Source: an uncultured Bacteroidota bacterium
GTDB lineage: Bacteria; Bacteroidota; Bacteroidia; Chitinophagales; Chitinophagaceae
Direction of reading: 5' to 3'
NCBI GenBank assembly: GCA_946479055.1
Contig: CAMLEX010000396.1
Location: 1 to 5,274, forward strand
DNA length: 5,274 nucleotides
A program made the translations under genes and the position numbers. Of the stretch, positions 1 through 5,274 are shown one piece after another (the first letter of the stretch is position 1; each line of letters opens with the position of its first letter). The notes under the pieces are model-generated. The model searched no databases and was not told the origin of the DNA. It worked only from the letters and a program-made list of their open reading frames with translations.

Positions 1-50
1 ATTTTTGCCTTGTTCTCATAATAGTACTTTACCGCTGCAGTGATGTTCAT
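1..50 (-). CDS. Possible start of a hypothetical protein, cut by the left window edge
   Basis: An ATG at 50-48 opens a minus-strand frame that stays open to position 1 and would give a protein beginning MNITAAVKYYYENK. The same frame is open further upstream to a stop at 113-111, so 36 codons in all are uninterrupted; an earlier non-ATG start cannot be excluded. It lies about 125 nt downstream of the lipocalin-like gene and on the same strand, so it could be the next gene of that transcript. The residues look plausible for a protein (no run of rare residues), but 16 codons are too few for a family call or a coding-potential judgement. No ribosome binding site is obvious, which is usual in Bacteroidota. 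This is a tentative call based on an open frame and context only. Confidence 0.28.
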   Translation of the reverse strand, partial: MNITAAVKYYYENKAK

Positions 51-175
51 TGCAGCTATTTGCCAACTCCTAATGGTGTGTGCCGACACTATACATTTCA
101 GATAGGTACATCAACTTATGAAATCTGAAAAAAGAGTGTGCTGAGATTAACACCTAATAATCCCAATGATGTGTT

Positions 176-664
176 TTAATTCTTGTTGTAAACAGCTTTA
201 ATTGTCCAATCATCCGTCACTGCGGCATCGGAAGTTTTTGTAATAGTTAGTCTGCCATCAGAAGAGAGCTCCCATGCTTCAGTATTGGTATATTCTACTT
301 CGCCTGGTTTTTCTGCATAGCTGTAGATAATTAACAGTGTAAGTTTCTGTCCGTCTTTACTCCATGTGCCGGAGCTACTGATTGTTCTCTTTGAAGTTTT
401 ACCAATACGTGAGGCCTTCTTGCCATTCAAGGCGATTGTTTCCGTAGTAGTAATATCACCATTACCATCAACACTGACTTTTTCAAGCTTTATAGAATCT
501 TTGGTTTGTGTAACCTTTATCTCCTTTGGCATTGCATTGGAATATTGCTTTCCTGAAATCATTTCAAGCTCGGGATTATCCCAATTACCGCTGAAATTAC
601 TTTGCTGAGCGCTTGTGAAACCCGCTGTTAACAGAAGGATGATAGCTAATAAATTCTTTTTCAT
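176..664 (-). CDS. Small exported lipocalin-like protein (hypothetical)
   Basis: This is a 162-residue protein with a clear type I signal peptide: a Lys-Lys N-terminus, a hydrophobic core (LLAIILLLTAGF), and likely cleavage after TSA at residue 19. That directs it to the periplasm or outside. The frame is open up to an ATG at 751, but starting there would put 29 polar residues ahead of the signal peptide, so I chose the ATG at 664; the ATG at 670 is also possible. The mature part opens with FSGNWDN (residues 24-30), followed by MPKEIKVTQTKDSIKLEK and alternating beta-strand-like segments including GTWSKDGQKLT and WELSSDGRLTI. This FSGxW plus DG-turn pattern resembles the small lipocalin-like beta-barrel proteins common in Bacteroidota. 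The ligand and role are unknown. The gene follows the GH3 gene on the same strand with a 98-nt gap and no evident terminator, so co-transcription is likely. A function in sugar use is only suggested by this context. Confidence 0.8.
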   Translation of the reverse strand: MKKNLLAIILLLTAGFTSAQQSNFSGNWDNPELEMISGKQYSNAMPKEIKVTQTKDSIKLEKVSVDGNGDITTTETIALNGKKASRIGKTSKRTISSSGTWSKDGQKLTLLIIYSYAEKPGEVEYTNTEAWELSSDGRLTITKTSDAAVTDDWTIKAVYNKN

Positions 665-762
665 CTGCATTTTTTTTTGTTTTGTGAGCTTGAAACTTAT
701 CAGGCAAAATTTCCACTGCTTTGTTATAGGTGAAAGCTTTATCCTGGACATTTCATTTGTTT

Positions 763-3054
763 TTATTTAATTGTAAAGGTTAGTTTTTGAACGTCATTAG
801 AGTTTGGCCCGATCATTATTTCAAATCCACCTGGTTCCACTTCATACTTCATTCTTGCCGTCCAGAATTTCAGCATATCATCATTGATGTTAAATGCTAC
901 CGTTTTTGTTTCGCCGGCATTCAGGCTAATTTTCTGAAATCCTTTTAATTCTTTCACCGGTCTTGTTACGCTGCTGACTTTGTCGTAGATGTATAGTTGA
1001 ACAATTTCTTCCCCGTTTACTTTGCCGGTATTAATTATGTCGACGGTAACAGCTCTATTGTTCAGTACAGGTTTGGAATAGCTGAATGTAGTATAACTTA
1101 GTCCATAGCCAAAAGGATACAAAGGAGTGTTTTTCATTGTCACATAATCATATGCACGGGAACTGGGTTTATAATTATAATACACCGGCAATTGACCCAC
1201 ACTTCTTGGAATACTGATAGTGAGTTTACCACTTGGGTTTACATCTCCAAAGAGAATATTAGCAAAAGCATTTCCGGCTTCTTCACCATTAAACCAGCCA
1301 TCGATAATTGCGTTTGCATTTTCAGCAATATAATTGATAGCGTATGGCCTTGCATGTGATAAATAAACAATAACCGGTTTTCCGGTTTCGATCATTGCTT
1401 TCACCAGCTCATCTTGCTGACTTAATAAATCCAGTGTACTCATATCGCCCATTCTGTCTGTTCCCGCTTCTCTTGATACCTGTTCGTTCTCACCTACTGC
1501 TACAATGATGATATCGGATTGCTGTGCAACTTTAACTGCTTCAGCGATCTTGATTCTATTACTATCTGATTTGGGAAAAATGGCAGTATTGATGTACTGA
1601 TAATTATTCATGCTGATAGTATCTCCATTAGTAGTGAGATCAACGCCTTTTGAATAAAGAATTTCAGCGGTGTTGCCAACTTTGTTTCTTATGCCTTCGA
1701 GTATAGAAACATTATGAGAAGGAATGCCTGAATAATCACCGAGATAGTTTACAGCGGCGCATGGACCAACAACTGCTATCTTTTTATACTTTCCTTTTTG
1801 TAATGGCAGAACGTTATTATTATTCTTCAACAACACCATTGATTTCTCTGCTGCCTCTCTTGCTAAAGATCTTCCCGCATTATTTGCTTTAAGCTGCTTT
1901 GCTTTATTAATATCAAAATCGCCTTGTTCAAATAGTCCCATTCTGAACTTGATAGCTAGTAAATAGGATACGGCTGCATTGAGTGATGCTTTGCTGATCT
2001 TGCCTTCGTTTACCAATCCAATTAATTGTTTATAGTTATTACCGAATGGAAGATCAATTGTTACACCTGCATCAAACGCTCTTTGGGCGGCGGCTTTTTC
2101 ATTGAGTTCTACATGGTGTTTCTTCCACAACTGATCTATACCCCACCAGTCGGAAACAACAATGCCTTTATATTTCCATTCTTTTCTCAGTACATCATTC
2201 AACAACCATTTATTAGCATGTGCAGGAAAACCATCTACTTCGCAATATGCCGCCATGATACCGGCAGGATTTGCATGCTTAATACAAAGTCTGAATGATT
2301 CCATGTGCATCTCCCGTAATGTTCTTTCAGAATAATTAGCAGGAGCCTGATTGACGCCTCCTTCACTTTGTCCATGACCGGTGAAATGTTTCAGTGTTGC
2401 TGCAACATGATTGGGCATTACAGTTCCATCATCACTACCCTGGTAACCTTTTACGACTGCTGCGCCGAGTATGCCGCAGAGAAAAGGATCTTCTCCGTAT
2501 GTTTCTCCCGTTCTTCCCCAGCGTGGATCACGGCAAATATCTACTACAGGAGCTAGTACCCAATGTGTGCCTTTTGCTGATGCTTCTGCAGCGATATAAT
2601 TGTAAACTCTTTTAATGAGTGAAGTATCCCATGAACAGGCGATGGCGATGCTGGTAGAGAAGATGTCTGCACCGGGAGCTAATAATCCATGATGTGCTTC
2701 ATCAATGAATAAAGTAGGAATGCCTAATCTCGTTTTTGATTTTAAATAATGCTGTAAGGCATTTCTCCTGGCAACAGTTTGTTCTGCTGTGGCATCAAAG
2801 TCAGGGTTCATCATTCCTATTCCGTTGCAGAATAAACTGTCCATTTTTGAACTGTTGTTCAGTACTGCATCGATAAGTTTTGGTACGCTCATATGAAAAC
2901 TTCGCAGTTGAGCCACTTTTTCTTCTACGGTCATTCGCTTTAATAAATCAGCCGTTCTTTTTTCAACAGATAGTTTTGGGTTCTTGTAGTCCTGTGCATT
3001 GAGAGCGATGGTCACACTAAACAGGAAGAGAAATGAAATGGTTTTTTTCTTCAT
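763..3054 (-). CDS. Exported glycoside hydrolase family 3 (beta-glucosidase / beta-xylosidase type)
   Basis: This is a complete 763-residue retaining exo-glycosidase that removes terminal beta-linked sugars from oligosaccharides. A signal peptide (MKKKTISFLFLFSVTIALNA, cut near residue 20) sends it to the periplasm or outside. The layout is canonical: a GH3 N-terminal barrel at about 27-370, the C-terminal alpha/beta sandwich at about 400-615, and an FnIII-like domain at about 665-758 preceded by YPFGYGLSYTTF (646-657). Visible motifs are IDEAHHG (117-123), DPRWGRTGETYGEDP (176-190), LKHFTGHG (221-228) and GIVVSDWWG (297-305) with the predicted nucleophile Asp302. VSREAGTDR (526-534) carries the predicted acid/base Glu529. 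No key residue is missing and the length is normal for the BglX-like group. The usual TxFPxx segment after the DExxHG motif reads DIFSTS here (130-135). Substrate (glucoside, xyloside or other) cannot be fixed from sequence. Start ATG at 3054 is chosen because the signal peptide begins there. The lipocalin-like gene follows; no SusC/SusD genes are in view. Confidence 0.96.
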   Translation of the reverse strand: MKKKTISFLFLFSVTIALNAQDYKNPKLSVEKRTADLLKRMTVEEKVAQLRSFHMSVPKLIDAVLNNSSKMDSLFCNGIGMMNPDFDATAEQTVARRNALQHYLKSKTRLGIPTLFIDEAHHGLLAPGADIFSTSIAIACSWDTSLIKRVYNYIAAEASAKGTHWVLAPVVDICRDPRWGRTGETYGEDPFLCGILGAAVVKGYQGSDDGTVMPNHVAATLKHFTGHGQSEGGVNQAPANYSERTLREMHMESFRLCIKHANPAGIMAAYCEVDGFPAHANKWLLNDVLRKEWKYKGIVVSDWWGIDQLWKKHHVELNEKAAAQRAFDAGVTIDLPFGNNYKQLIGLVNEGKISKASLNAAVSYLLAIKFRMGLFEQGDFDINKAKQLKANNAGRSLAREAAEKSMVLLKNNNNVLPLQKGKYKKIAVVGPCAAVNYLGDYSGIPSHNVSILEGIRNKVGNTAEILYSKGVDLTTNGDTISMNNYQYINTAIFPKSDSNRIKIAEAVKVAQQSDIIIVAVGENEQVSREAGTDRMGDMSTLDLLSQQDELVKAMIETGKPVIVYLSHARPYAINYIAENANAIIDGWFNGEEAGNAFANILFGDVNPSGKLTISIPRSVGQLPVYYNYKPSSRAYDYVTMKNTPLYPFGYGLSYTTFSYSKPVLNNRAVTVDIINTGKVNGEEIVQLYIYDKVSSVTRPVKELKGFQKISLNAGETKTVAFNINDDMLKFWTARMKYEVEPGGFEIMIGPNSNDVQKLTFTIK

Positions 3055-3286
3055 TGTGTTGTTATTCTTATTCGTTACCGCAAAGACGATAAAAATAATT
3101 CATCGGGATGTGGTGATTGGGAAAAATACACGAACTTGGTTTAATGGAAGATGAATGAAGTATAGGGATATTCGAATAAAAAGCTTGCTTGCATAGGAAT
3201 GCGGCAAGGTCACTGATTCTGGGATCAGATGATGAAAAAATATGGATTTAAGCCTTCTGAATTTAATCAATTCATTTCTCTTTCTC

Positions 3287-3346
3287 TGAATGAGGCTAAA
3301 GCCATTTACGGGGGATTCTTCTACCCCTGGCTAAAGCCAGGGGCAA
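3287..3346 (+). repeat. REP-like palindromic element, copy 1
   Basis: A perfect 8-bp stem CCCCTGGC (3324-3331) and GCCAGGGG (3336-3343) encloses a TAAA loop and is followed by CAATA. It is preceded at 3289-3303 by a conserved-looking lead AATGAGGCTAAAGCC, which repeats the loop-side half of the stem (GGCTAAAGCC). Copy 2, about 45 nt away, is a diverged version in the opposite orientation. The arrangement resembles REP/BIME elements mobilised by REP-associated tyrosine transposases (RAYTs, IS200/IS605-like). No transposase is in the window, so the family assignment is inference. There is no T-run after the stem, so it is not a standard intrinsic terminator. Confidence 0.7.
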
Positions 3347-3380
3347 TACAGAAAGACAATAATATCCCCTTCATCTCTTT

Positions 3381-3416
3381 GCATTGCCCCGGCCTTTAGG
3401 CCGGGGTTACTCATCA
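3381..3416 (-). repeat. REP-like palindromic element, copy 2 (inverted relative to copy 1)
   Basis: A perfect 8-bp GC-only stem CCCCGGCC (3387-3394) and GGCCGGGG (3399-3406) encloses TTTA. On the minus strand it reads GATGAGTAACCCCGGCC-TAAA-GGCCGGGGCAATGC, which aligns with copy 1 on the plus strand: the same TAAA loop, the same GGGGCAAT tail and a GATGAG/GAATGAG lead. It lacks the GGCTAAAGCC lead block and the spacer present in copy 1, so it is a shorter or deleted version. It begins about 26 nt past the stop codon of the GHKL-like gene and may protect or attenuate that transcript, although no T-run follows on either strand. Confidence 0.72.
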
Positions 3417-3441
3417 ACACTATCCCACCTCCTCAAAACCA

Positions 3442-3834
3442 TCATCCCTCCATCCTGGCGACCGGGAAGCTAAACACAACAGACGTCATATTTCCTCCAT
3501 GTAGCATGATATTCAAACCTCCGCCCATTCTTTCCGCCAGCAAATTCACCTCCTGCAATTCGTTGGCCATCGCATAGCTGTTAATACTGCCCGATTCAAG
3601 GATCTCCAGTACCGTCAATTGCCCCAGCTTCCTTGCAGTCAGCCGGATGGATGCATTCTTTACATGATTAACGATCGCAGACAATATGCGATAAATTACA
3701 GGCGAAATAGATTGGGGATGATGATCAATGGACAGATCATGCGGAACATCATTCACAAAGAAGCTCTGGTTATGTTCTGCCCTGGGCACAAAGAGCCCGG
3801 TCAGTCGTTCGATAAGCAGGTTCAGGTTTTCCAT
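3442..3834 (-). CDS. Orphan, degenerate GHKL (histidine-kinase ATPase-like) domain protein
   Basis: This 130-residue protein has no signal peptide or membrane segment. An in-frame stop lies three codons upstream of ATG 3834, which fixes the start. From about residue 27 it follows the layout of a HATPase_c domain: a helix resembling the N-box (RILSAIVNHVKNASIRLTA, 49-67, with Asn56 in the usual place), a strand leading into ESGS (80-83) where a DxGxG box would be, a glycine-rich turn MGGGLNI (103-109), and the closing strands GGNMTSVVFSFP (113-124), much like the GT-x-F-x-F-x-LP end of kinase domains. There is no H-box/dimerisation domain, the G1 Asp and second Gly are not recognisable, and the ATP lid is short, so ATP binding or kinase activity is doubtful. 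Similar stand-alone proteins seem to occur in Chitinophaga-type genomes (from memory, not checked). It could act as a partner or decoy in signalling; that is inference. Confidence 0.66.
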   Translation of the reverse strand: MENLNLLIERLTGLFVPRAEHNQSFFVNDVPHDLSIDHHPQSISPVIYRILSAIVNHVKNASIRLTARKLGQLTVLEILESGSINSYAMANELQEVNLLAERMGGGLNIMLHGGNMTSVVFSFPVARMEG

Positions 3835-4067
3835 GGATATTTATTTTTACAGATAACATTACTTGATCAGGCGCGGATGGATACATTCGGAAATGGAACT
3901 GTGATCAGAGAGAACTATAAATTGCCGTGAGGAAGAATGGCCAAGCTATCAGGATTAATCTGCAATGTCTAAAACCGATTTACAATTGCCACGTATATAT
4001 AAGACAACTGAGCGTTTGATCAGGACTATCATGTTAATAACTTAATCTGTTGGTGTTTGCTCTGCTG

Positions 4068-4102
4068 CATGGCTTGCTCGCCACAGGCAACCATGGCTTG
4101 CT
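4068..4102. repeat. 11-bp direct repeat with overlapping hairpin
   Basis: CATGGCTTGCT occurs at 4068-4078 and again at 4092-4102, a 24-nt period; CTGCAT also flanks both copies. Between them the strand can fold as ATGG-c-TTGC (4069-4077) with GCAACCAT (4087-4094), eight pairs with one bulged C and a 9-nt loop. On the minus strand the repeat falls in a 25-codon frame (4106-4029) with two Gln-Ala-Met units. The significance is unknown. Confidence 0.5.
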
Positions 4103-4197
4103 GCATTTGTGAAGAGGGCAATTGTTGTAACCACCTTCAAATCCCTGTTTAGATTAAGTTTGAAGTTTTGTGATTATTACTGGTTGGAAATCGGTTG

Positions 4198-4283
4198 CCT
4201 GGTTTTGAAAAGTCGAAGTCTTTGGAGATTCGCTTGTGTTATTGCTCACAAAAAGCCGACTCCCCAGGTTTTACAAAGTCTGG
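4198..4283. repeat. Diverged 17-bp direct repeat and imperfect palindrome
   Basis: CCTGGTTTTGAAAAGTC (4198-4214) and CCAGGTTTTACAAAGTC (4264-4280) match at 14 of 17 positions, 66 nt apart. The second copy extends into an imperfect palindrome, CCAGGTTT/AAGTCTGG at 4264-4283, with two G-T pairs. Similar palindromic words are common between genes in Bacteroidota, so these may be worn copies of a genomic repeat. The call is weak because the match is short. Confidence 0.35.
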
Positions 4284-4354
4284 AAACCTTACAGAGTGAA
4301 ACTTACTCCCCTCTGCTGTTCTTGTAGCTAAATGCCTGCATGGCAATAGGAAAT

Positions 4355-4630
4355 TTATTTTGTAAGGAACCTTTTTATAGCATTGAAAAAAATCACCAAT
4401 TCACCCGCCCTTTTTACGACGTAGTTATTTGCAATTTGTATCTGCAAATCTCTCAGGCGTTCAATATCGTCTTTATCGAAGTAGGATACAGTGACCCTGG
4501 CTGATTGCATTTCTCTTTTTTCCCTTTCTTTTTTGGGAATTTTAGCCGAGAGTACTTTTTTATAAACTATATGATCATCACTTTCGCTCCACACTTCAAA
4601 CCCAATGTTCTTCTCCTGGGGATTATTCAT
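4355..4630 (-). CDS. Small charged protein, unknown function, overlapping partner of the GAF-like gene
   Basis: I do not recognise this 91-residue protein. It has no signal peptide or membrane segment. Residues 1-30 look like a short beta-rich part (GFEVWSESDDHIVYKKV), followed by a strongly basic/acidic stretch (KIPKKEREKREM, 30-41). A strand-like RVTVSYFD (45-52) comes next, then a long helix starting DDIERLRDLQIQIANNYVV and ending in a hydrophobic/basic tail (VIFFNAIKRFLTK). The start codon lies inside the end of the upstream gene: ATGAATAA at 4630-4623 is both its ATG and the other gene's TAA, an 8-nt overlap that points to translational coupling. The two products are therefore probably made together and may interact; that is inference from arrangement only. 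The gene is followed by a long non-coding stretch, so the operon likely ends here. Confidence 0.78.
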   Translation of the reverse strand: MNNPQEKNIGFEVWSESDDHIVYKKVLSAKIPKKEREKREMQSARVTVSYFDKDDIERLRDLQIQIANNYVVKRAGELVIFFNAIKRFLTK

Positions 4631-5274
4631 GTCCGTTTTCCTTTTGTTTATTACGCAATATAATTAAATCATAGATACCATCAGCGACGCCTGAGACAAG
4701 CGGCACATCATATTTTTCATCGAAGGCATTCTTTGTGTCGCTGTCTACGCATAAGAAGCCGACACAGGCATGGTTTTTAACTCCCGGATCATTCATGAAG
4801 GGAACCAGAGGGTAGACAATTTCGCTTTCATACGGAAGATTGCCGTTGACATAGGCATCCTTGCTTGTACTATCATAATCACCTTCGGCGCTTACATGAT
4901 TATTCAAGTAGTAAGATTTGCTCTTTCCTCCCTTTAAGAGGCCATTGACGACTTTATTGTAAGCGGTGTTGCCGATAATAGTATGGTTGATGTCATTGTA
5001 GGCTTTGGTGTCCCGGACTATGGTAGCTACGGAATCGCGGCAGAGATTAATGACCTGCGTGTGCTCCTGTACATTACCCTTGATGGGAACTTTGATAGAT
5101 ACGGAACATTTAAAGCCATTGATTTTCTCAAAAATACTCTTAAGGTTGTTGCAAAACAGTGTCATGACTTCCATGAACTCTTTATCCTCTATCTTATCAC
5201 GCTTACGAACCTGGTGAACTTTTGAGAATGAATCGCGTAGAACTATGATGGCATTTCCGTAGGCTGATTCCTTG
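4623..5274 (-). CDS. GAF-like domain sensor protein, 5' end cut by the right window edge
   Basis: The frame runs without a stop from 4623 to the edge (first full codon at 5273), giving at least 216 residues. An ATG at 5174 is the first inside the window, but the 33 codons before it (ending VRKRDKIEDKEF) are open and helix-like, merging into the next helix MEVMTLFCNNLKSIFEKI. I therefore infer that the true start lies beyond 5274. The C-terminal part, numbered from that ATG, has features of a GAF-like sensor family that I recall with this pattern: NLCRD (43-47), IGNTAYNKVV (67-76), YLNN (89-92), NLPYESEIVYPLVPF (112-126), VGFLCVDSD (138-146) and GVADGIYDLI (162-171). GAF domains bind small ligands or act as interaction modules; the ligand here is unknown. 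No membrane segment is visible, but an N-terminal one could be off-window. It overlaps the 91-residue gene by 8 nt. Confidence 0.8.
   Translation of the reverse strand, partial: KESAYGNAIIVLRDSFSKVHQVRKRDKIEDKEFMEVMTLFCNNLKSIFEKINGFKCSVSIKVPIKGNVQEHTQVINLCRDSVATIVRDTKAYNDINHTIIGNTAYNKVVNGLLKGGKSKSYYLNNHVSAEGDYDSTSKDAYVNGNLPYESEIVYPLVPFMNDPGVKNHACVGFLCVDSDTKNAFDEKYDVPLVSGVADGIYDLIILRNKQKENGHE

Larger units (their letters stand above)
3055..3441. other. Intergenic region upstream of the GH3 gene
   Basis: About 387 nt separate the GHKL-like gene from the GH3 start. I see no convincing gene here on either strand. The half next to GH3 (3055-3285) is AT-rich and must hold the GH3 promoter if that gene is not read through from upstream, but I found no good match to the Bacteroidota TTTG / TAnnTTTG promoter pair. 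A weak inverted repeat CTGAT/ATCAG sits at 3213-3228. The other half (3287-3410) carries two REP-like hairpins, listed separately. Confidence 0.7.
3835..4354. other. Long intergenic region with imperfect repeats, no convincing gene
   Basis: About 520 nt lie between the small-protein gene (ending at 4355) and the GHKL-like gene. Open frames here are short, use non-ATG starts or have composition unlike the neighbours, so I call none. The region holds a tandem-like direct repeat around 4068-4102 and a diverged repeat pair at 4198-4283, listed separately. A small stem TGCC/GGCA (4333-4345) lies just past the stop of the 91-residue gene but is too short and lacks a T-run to be called a terminator. 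The promoter of the GHKL-like gene should lie in 3835-4060, yet no clear TTTG / TAnnTTTG pair is visible there. Confidence 0.6.

Noticed and set aside
366..608. Plus-strand open frame antisense to the lipocalin-like gene
   Set aside because: It is a mirror of a gene with a clear signal peptide and beta-strand pattern. The antisense frames at 2026-2298, 2368-2556 and 2394-2615 within the GH3 gene are rejected for the same reason.
665..751. N-terminal extension of the lipocalin-like protein to the ATG at 751
   Set aside because: It would place 29 polar residues before a well-formed signal peptide; the start at 664 puts the Lys-Lys and hydrophobic core in the normal position.
3078..3130. GH3 promoter candidates (TATTTTTC and CGTCTTTG on the minus strand)
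   Set aside because: Neither fully matches the TAnnTTTG box and neither has a TTTG box at the proper distance upstream.
3387..3406. Intrinsic terminator for the GHKL-like gene
   Set aside because: The stem is strong but no T-run follows on either strand, and it has a matching inverted partner, so a REP-like repeat explains it better.
3287..3416. CRISPR array
   Set aside because: There are only two copies, in opposite orientations, diverged and palindromic, with no regular spacers and no cas genes.
3619..3930. A 103-codon plus-strand open frame
   Set aside because: It mostly overlaps the GHKL-like gene in antisense; the minus-strand protein has domain-like structure and this one does not.
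4109..4327. A 72-codon plus-strand open frame starting with GTG in the gene-free region
   Set aside because: It uses a GTG start, has no recognisable motif, runs across the diverged repeats, and is on the opposite strand to every supported gene. It looks like a chance frame.
4983..5225. Plus-strand open frames near the right edge (also 5005-5217)
   Set aside because: They are antisense to the GAF-like gene, whose conserved-looking motifs support the minus strand.

Overview
The window looks like a piece of a Bacteroidota chromosome, most likely from the Chitinophagaceae or a close relative. The reasons are the type of secreted GH3 glycosidase, signal peptides ending in ...A-Q, A-rich leaders without clear Shine-Dalgarno sites, a small GHKL-like orphan protein of a style I associate with Chitinophaga/Niastella genomes, and paired CCCCGGCC-TAAA-GGCCGGGG hairpins between genes. 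The taxonomic call is inference; no rRNA or marker gene is present. Every gene I can support lies on the minus strand, so transcription runs from right to left.

Reading in the direction of transcription: (1) Positions 5274-4623 hold the C-terminal part of a GAF-like sensor protein. Its frame stays open through the right edge, so the gene is cut by the window and the first internal ATG is probably not its start. (2) Positions 4630-4355 hold a small charged protein of unknown function. Its start overlaps the end of the GAF-like gene by 8 nt (ATGAATAA), so the two form a tightly coupled pair. (3) Positions 4354-3835 are about 520 nt of apparently non-coding DNA with imperfect repeats. (4) Positions 3834-3442 hold a 130-residue single-domain protein that looks like a degenerate histidine-kinase ATPase (GHKL) domain. 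(5) Positions 3441-3055 are intergenic and carry two GC-rich REP-like hairpins in inverted orientation. (6) Positions 3054-763 encode a complete exported family 3 glycoside hydrolase (beta-glucosidase/beta-xylosidase type) with the expected nucleophile and acid/base residues. (7) Positions 664-176 encode a small exported lipocalin-like protein, probably co-transcribed with the hydrolase. (8) At positions 50-1 another minus-strand gene may begin and run off the left edge.

Functionally, the left half is a small carbohydrate-degradation locus: a periplasmic or secreted glycosidase plus a small exported protein, with no SusC/SusD genes in view. The right half is a different kind of neighbourhood: the GAF-like sensor with its overlapping small partner, and the orphan GHKL-like domain. 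The GAF-like/small-protein pair is the best candidate here for an under-described system, but its 5' part is outside the window and no function can be assigned from sequence alone.
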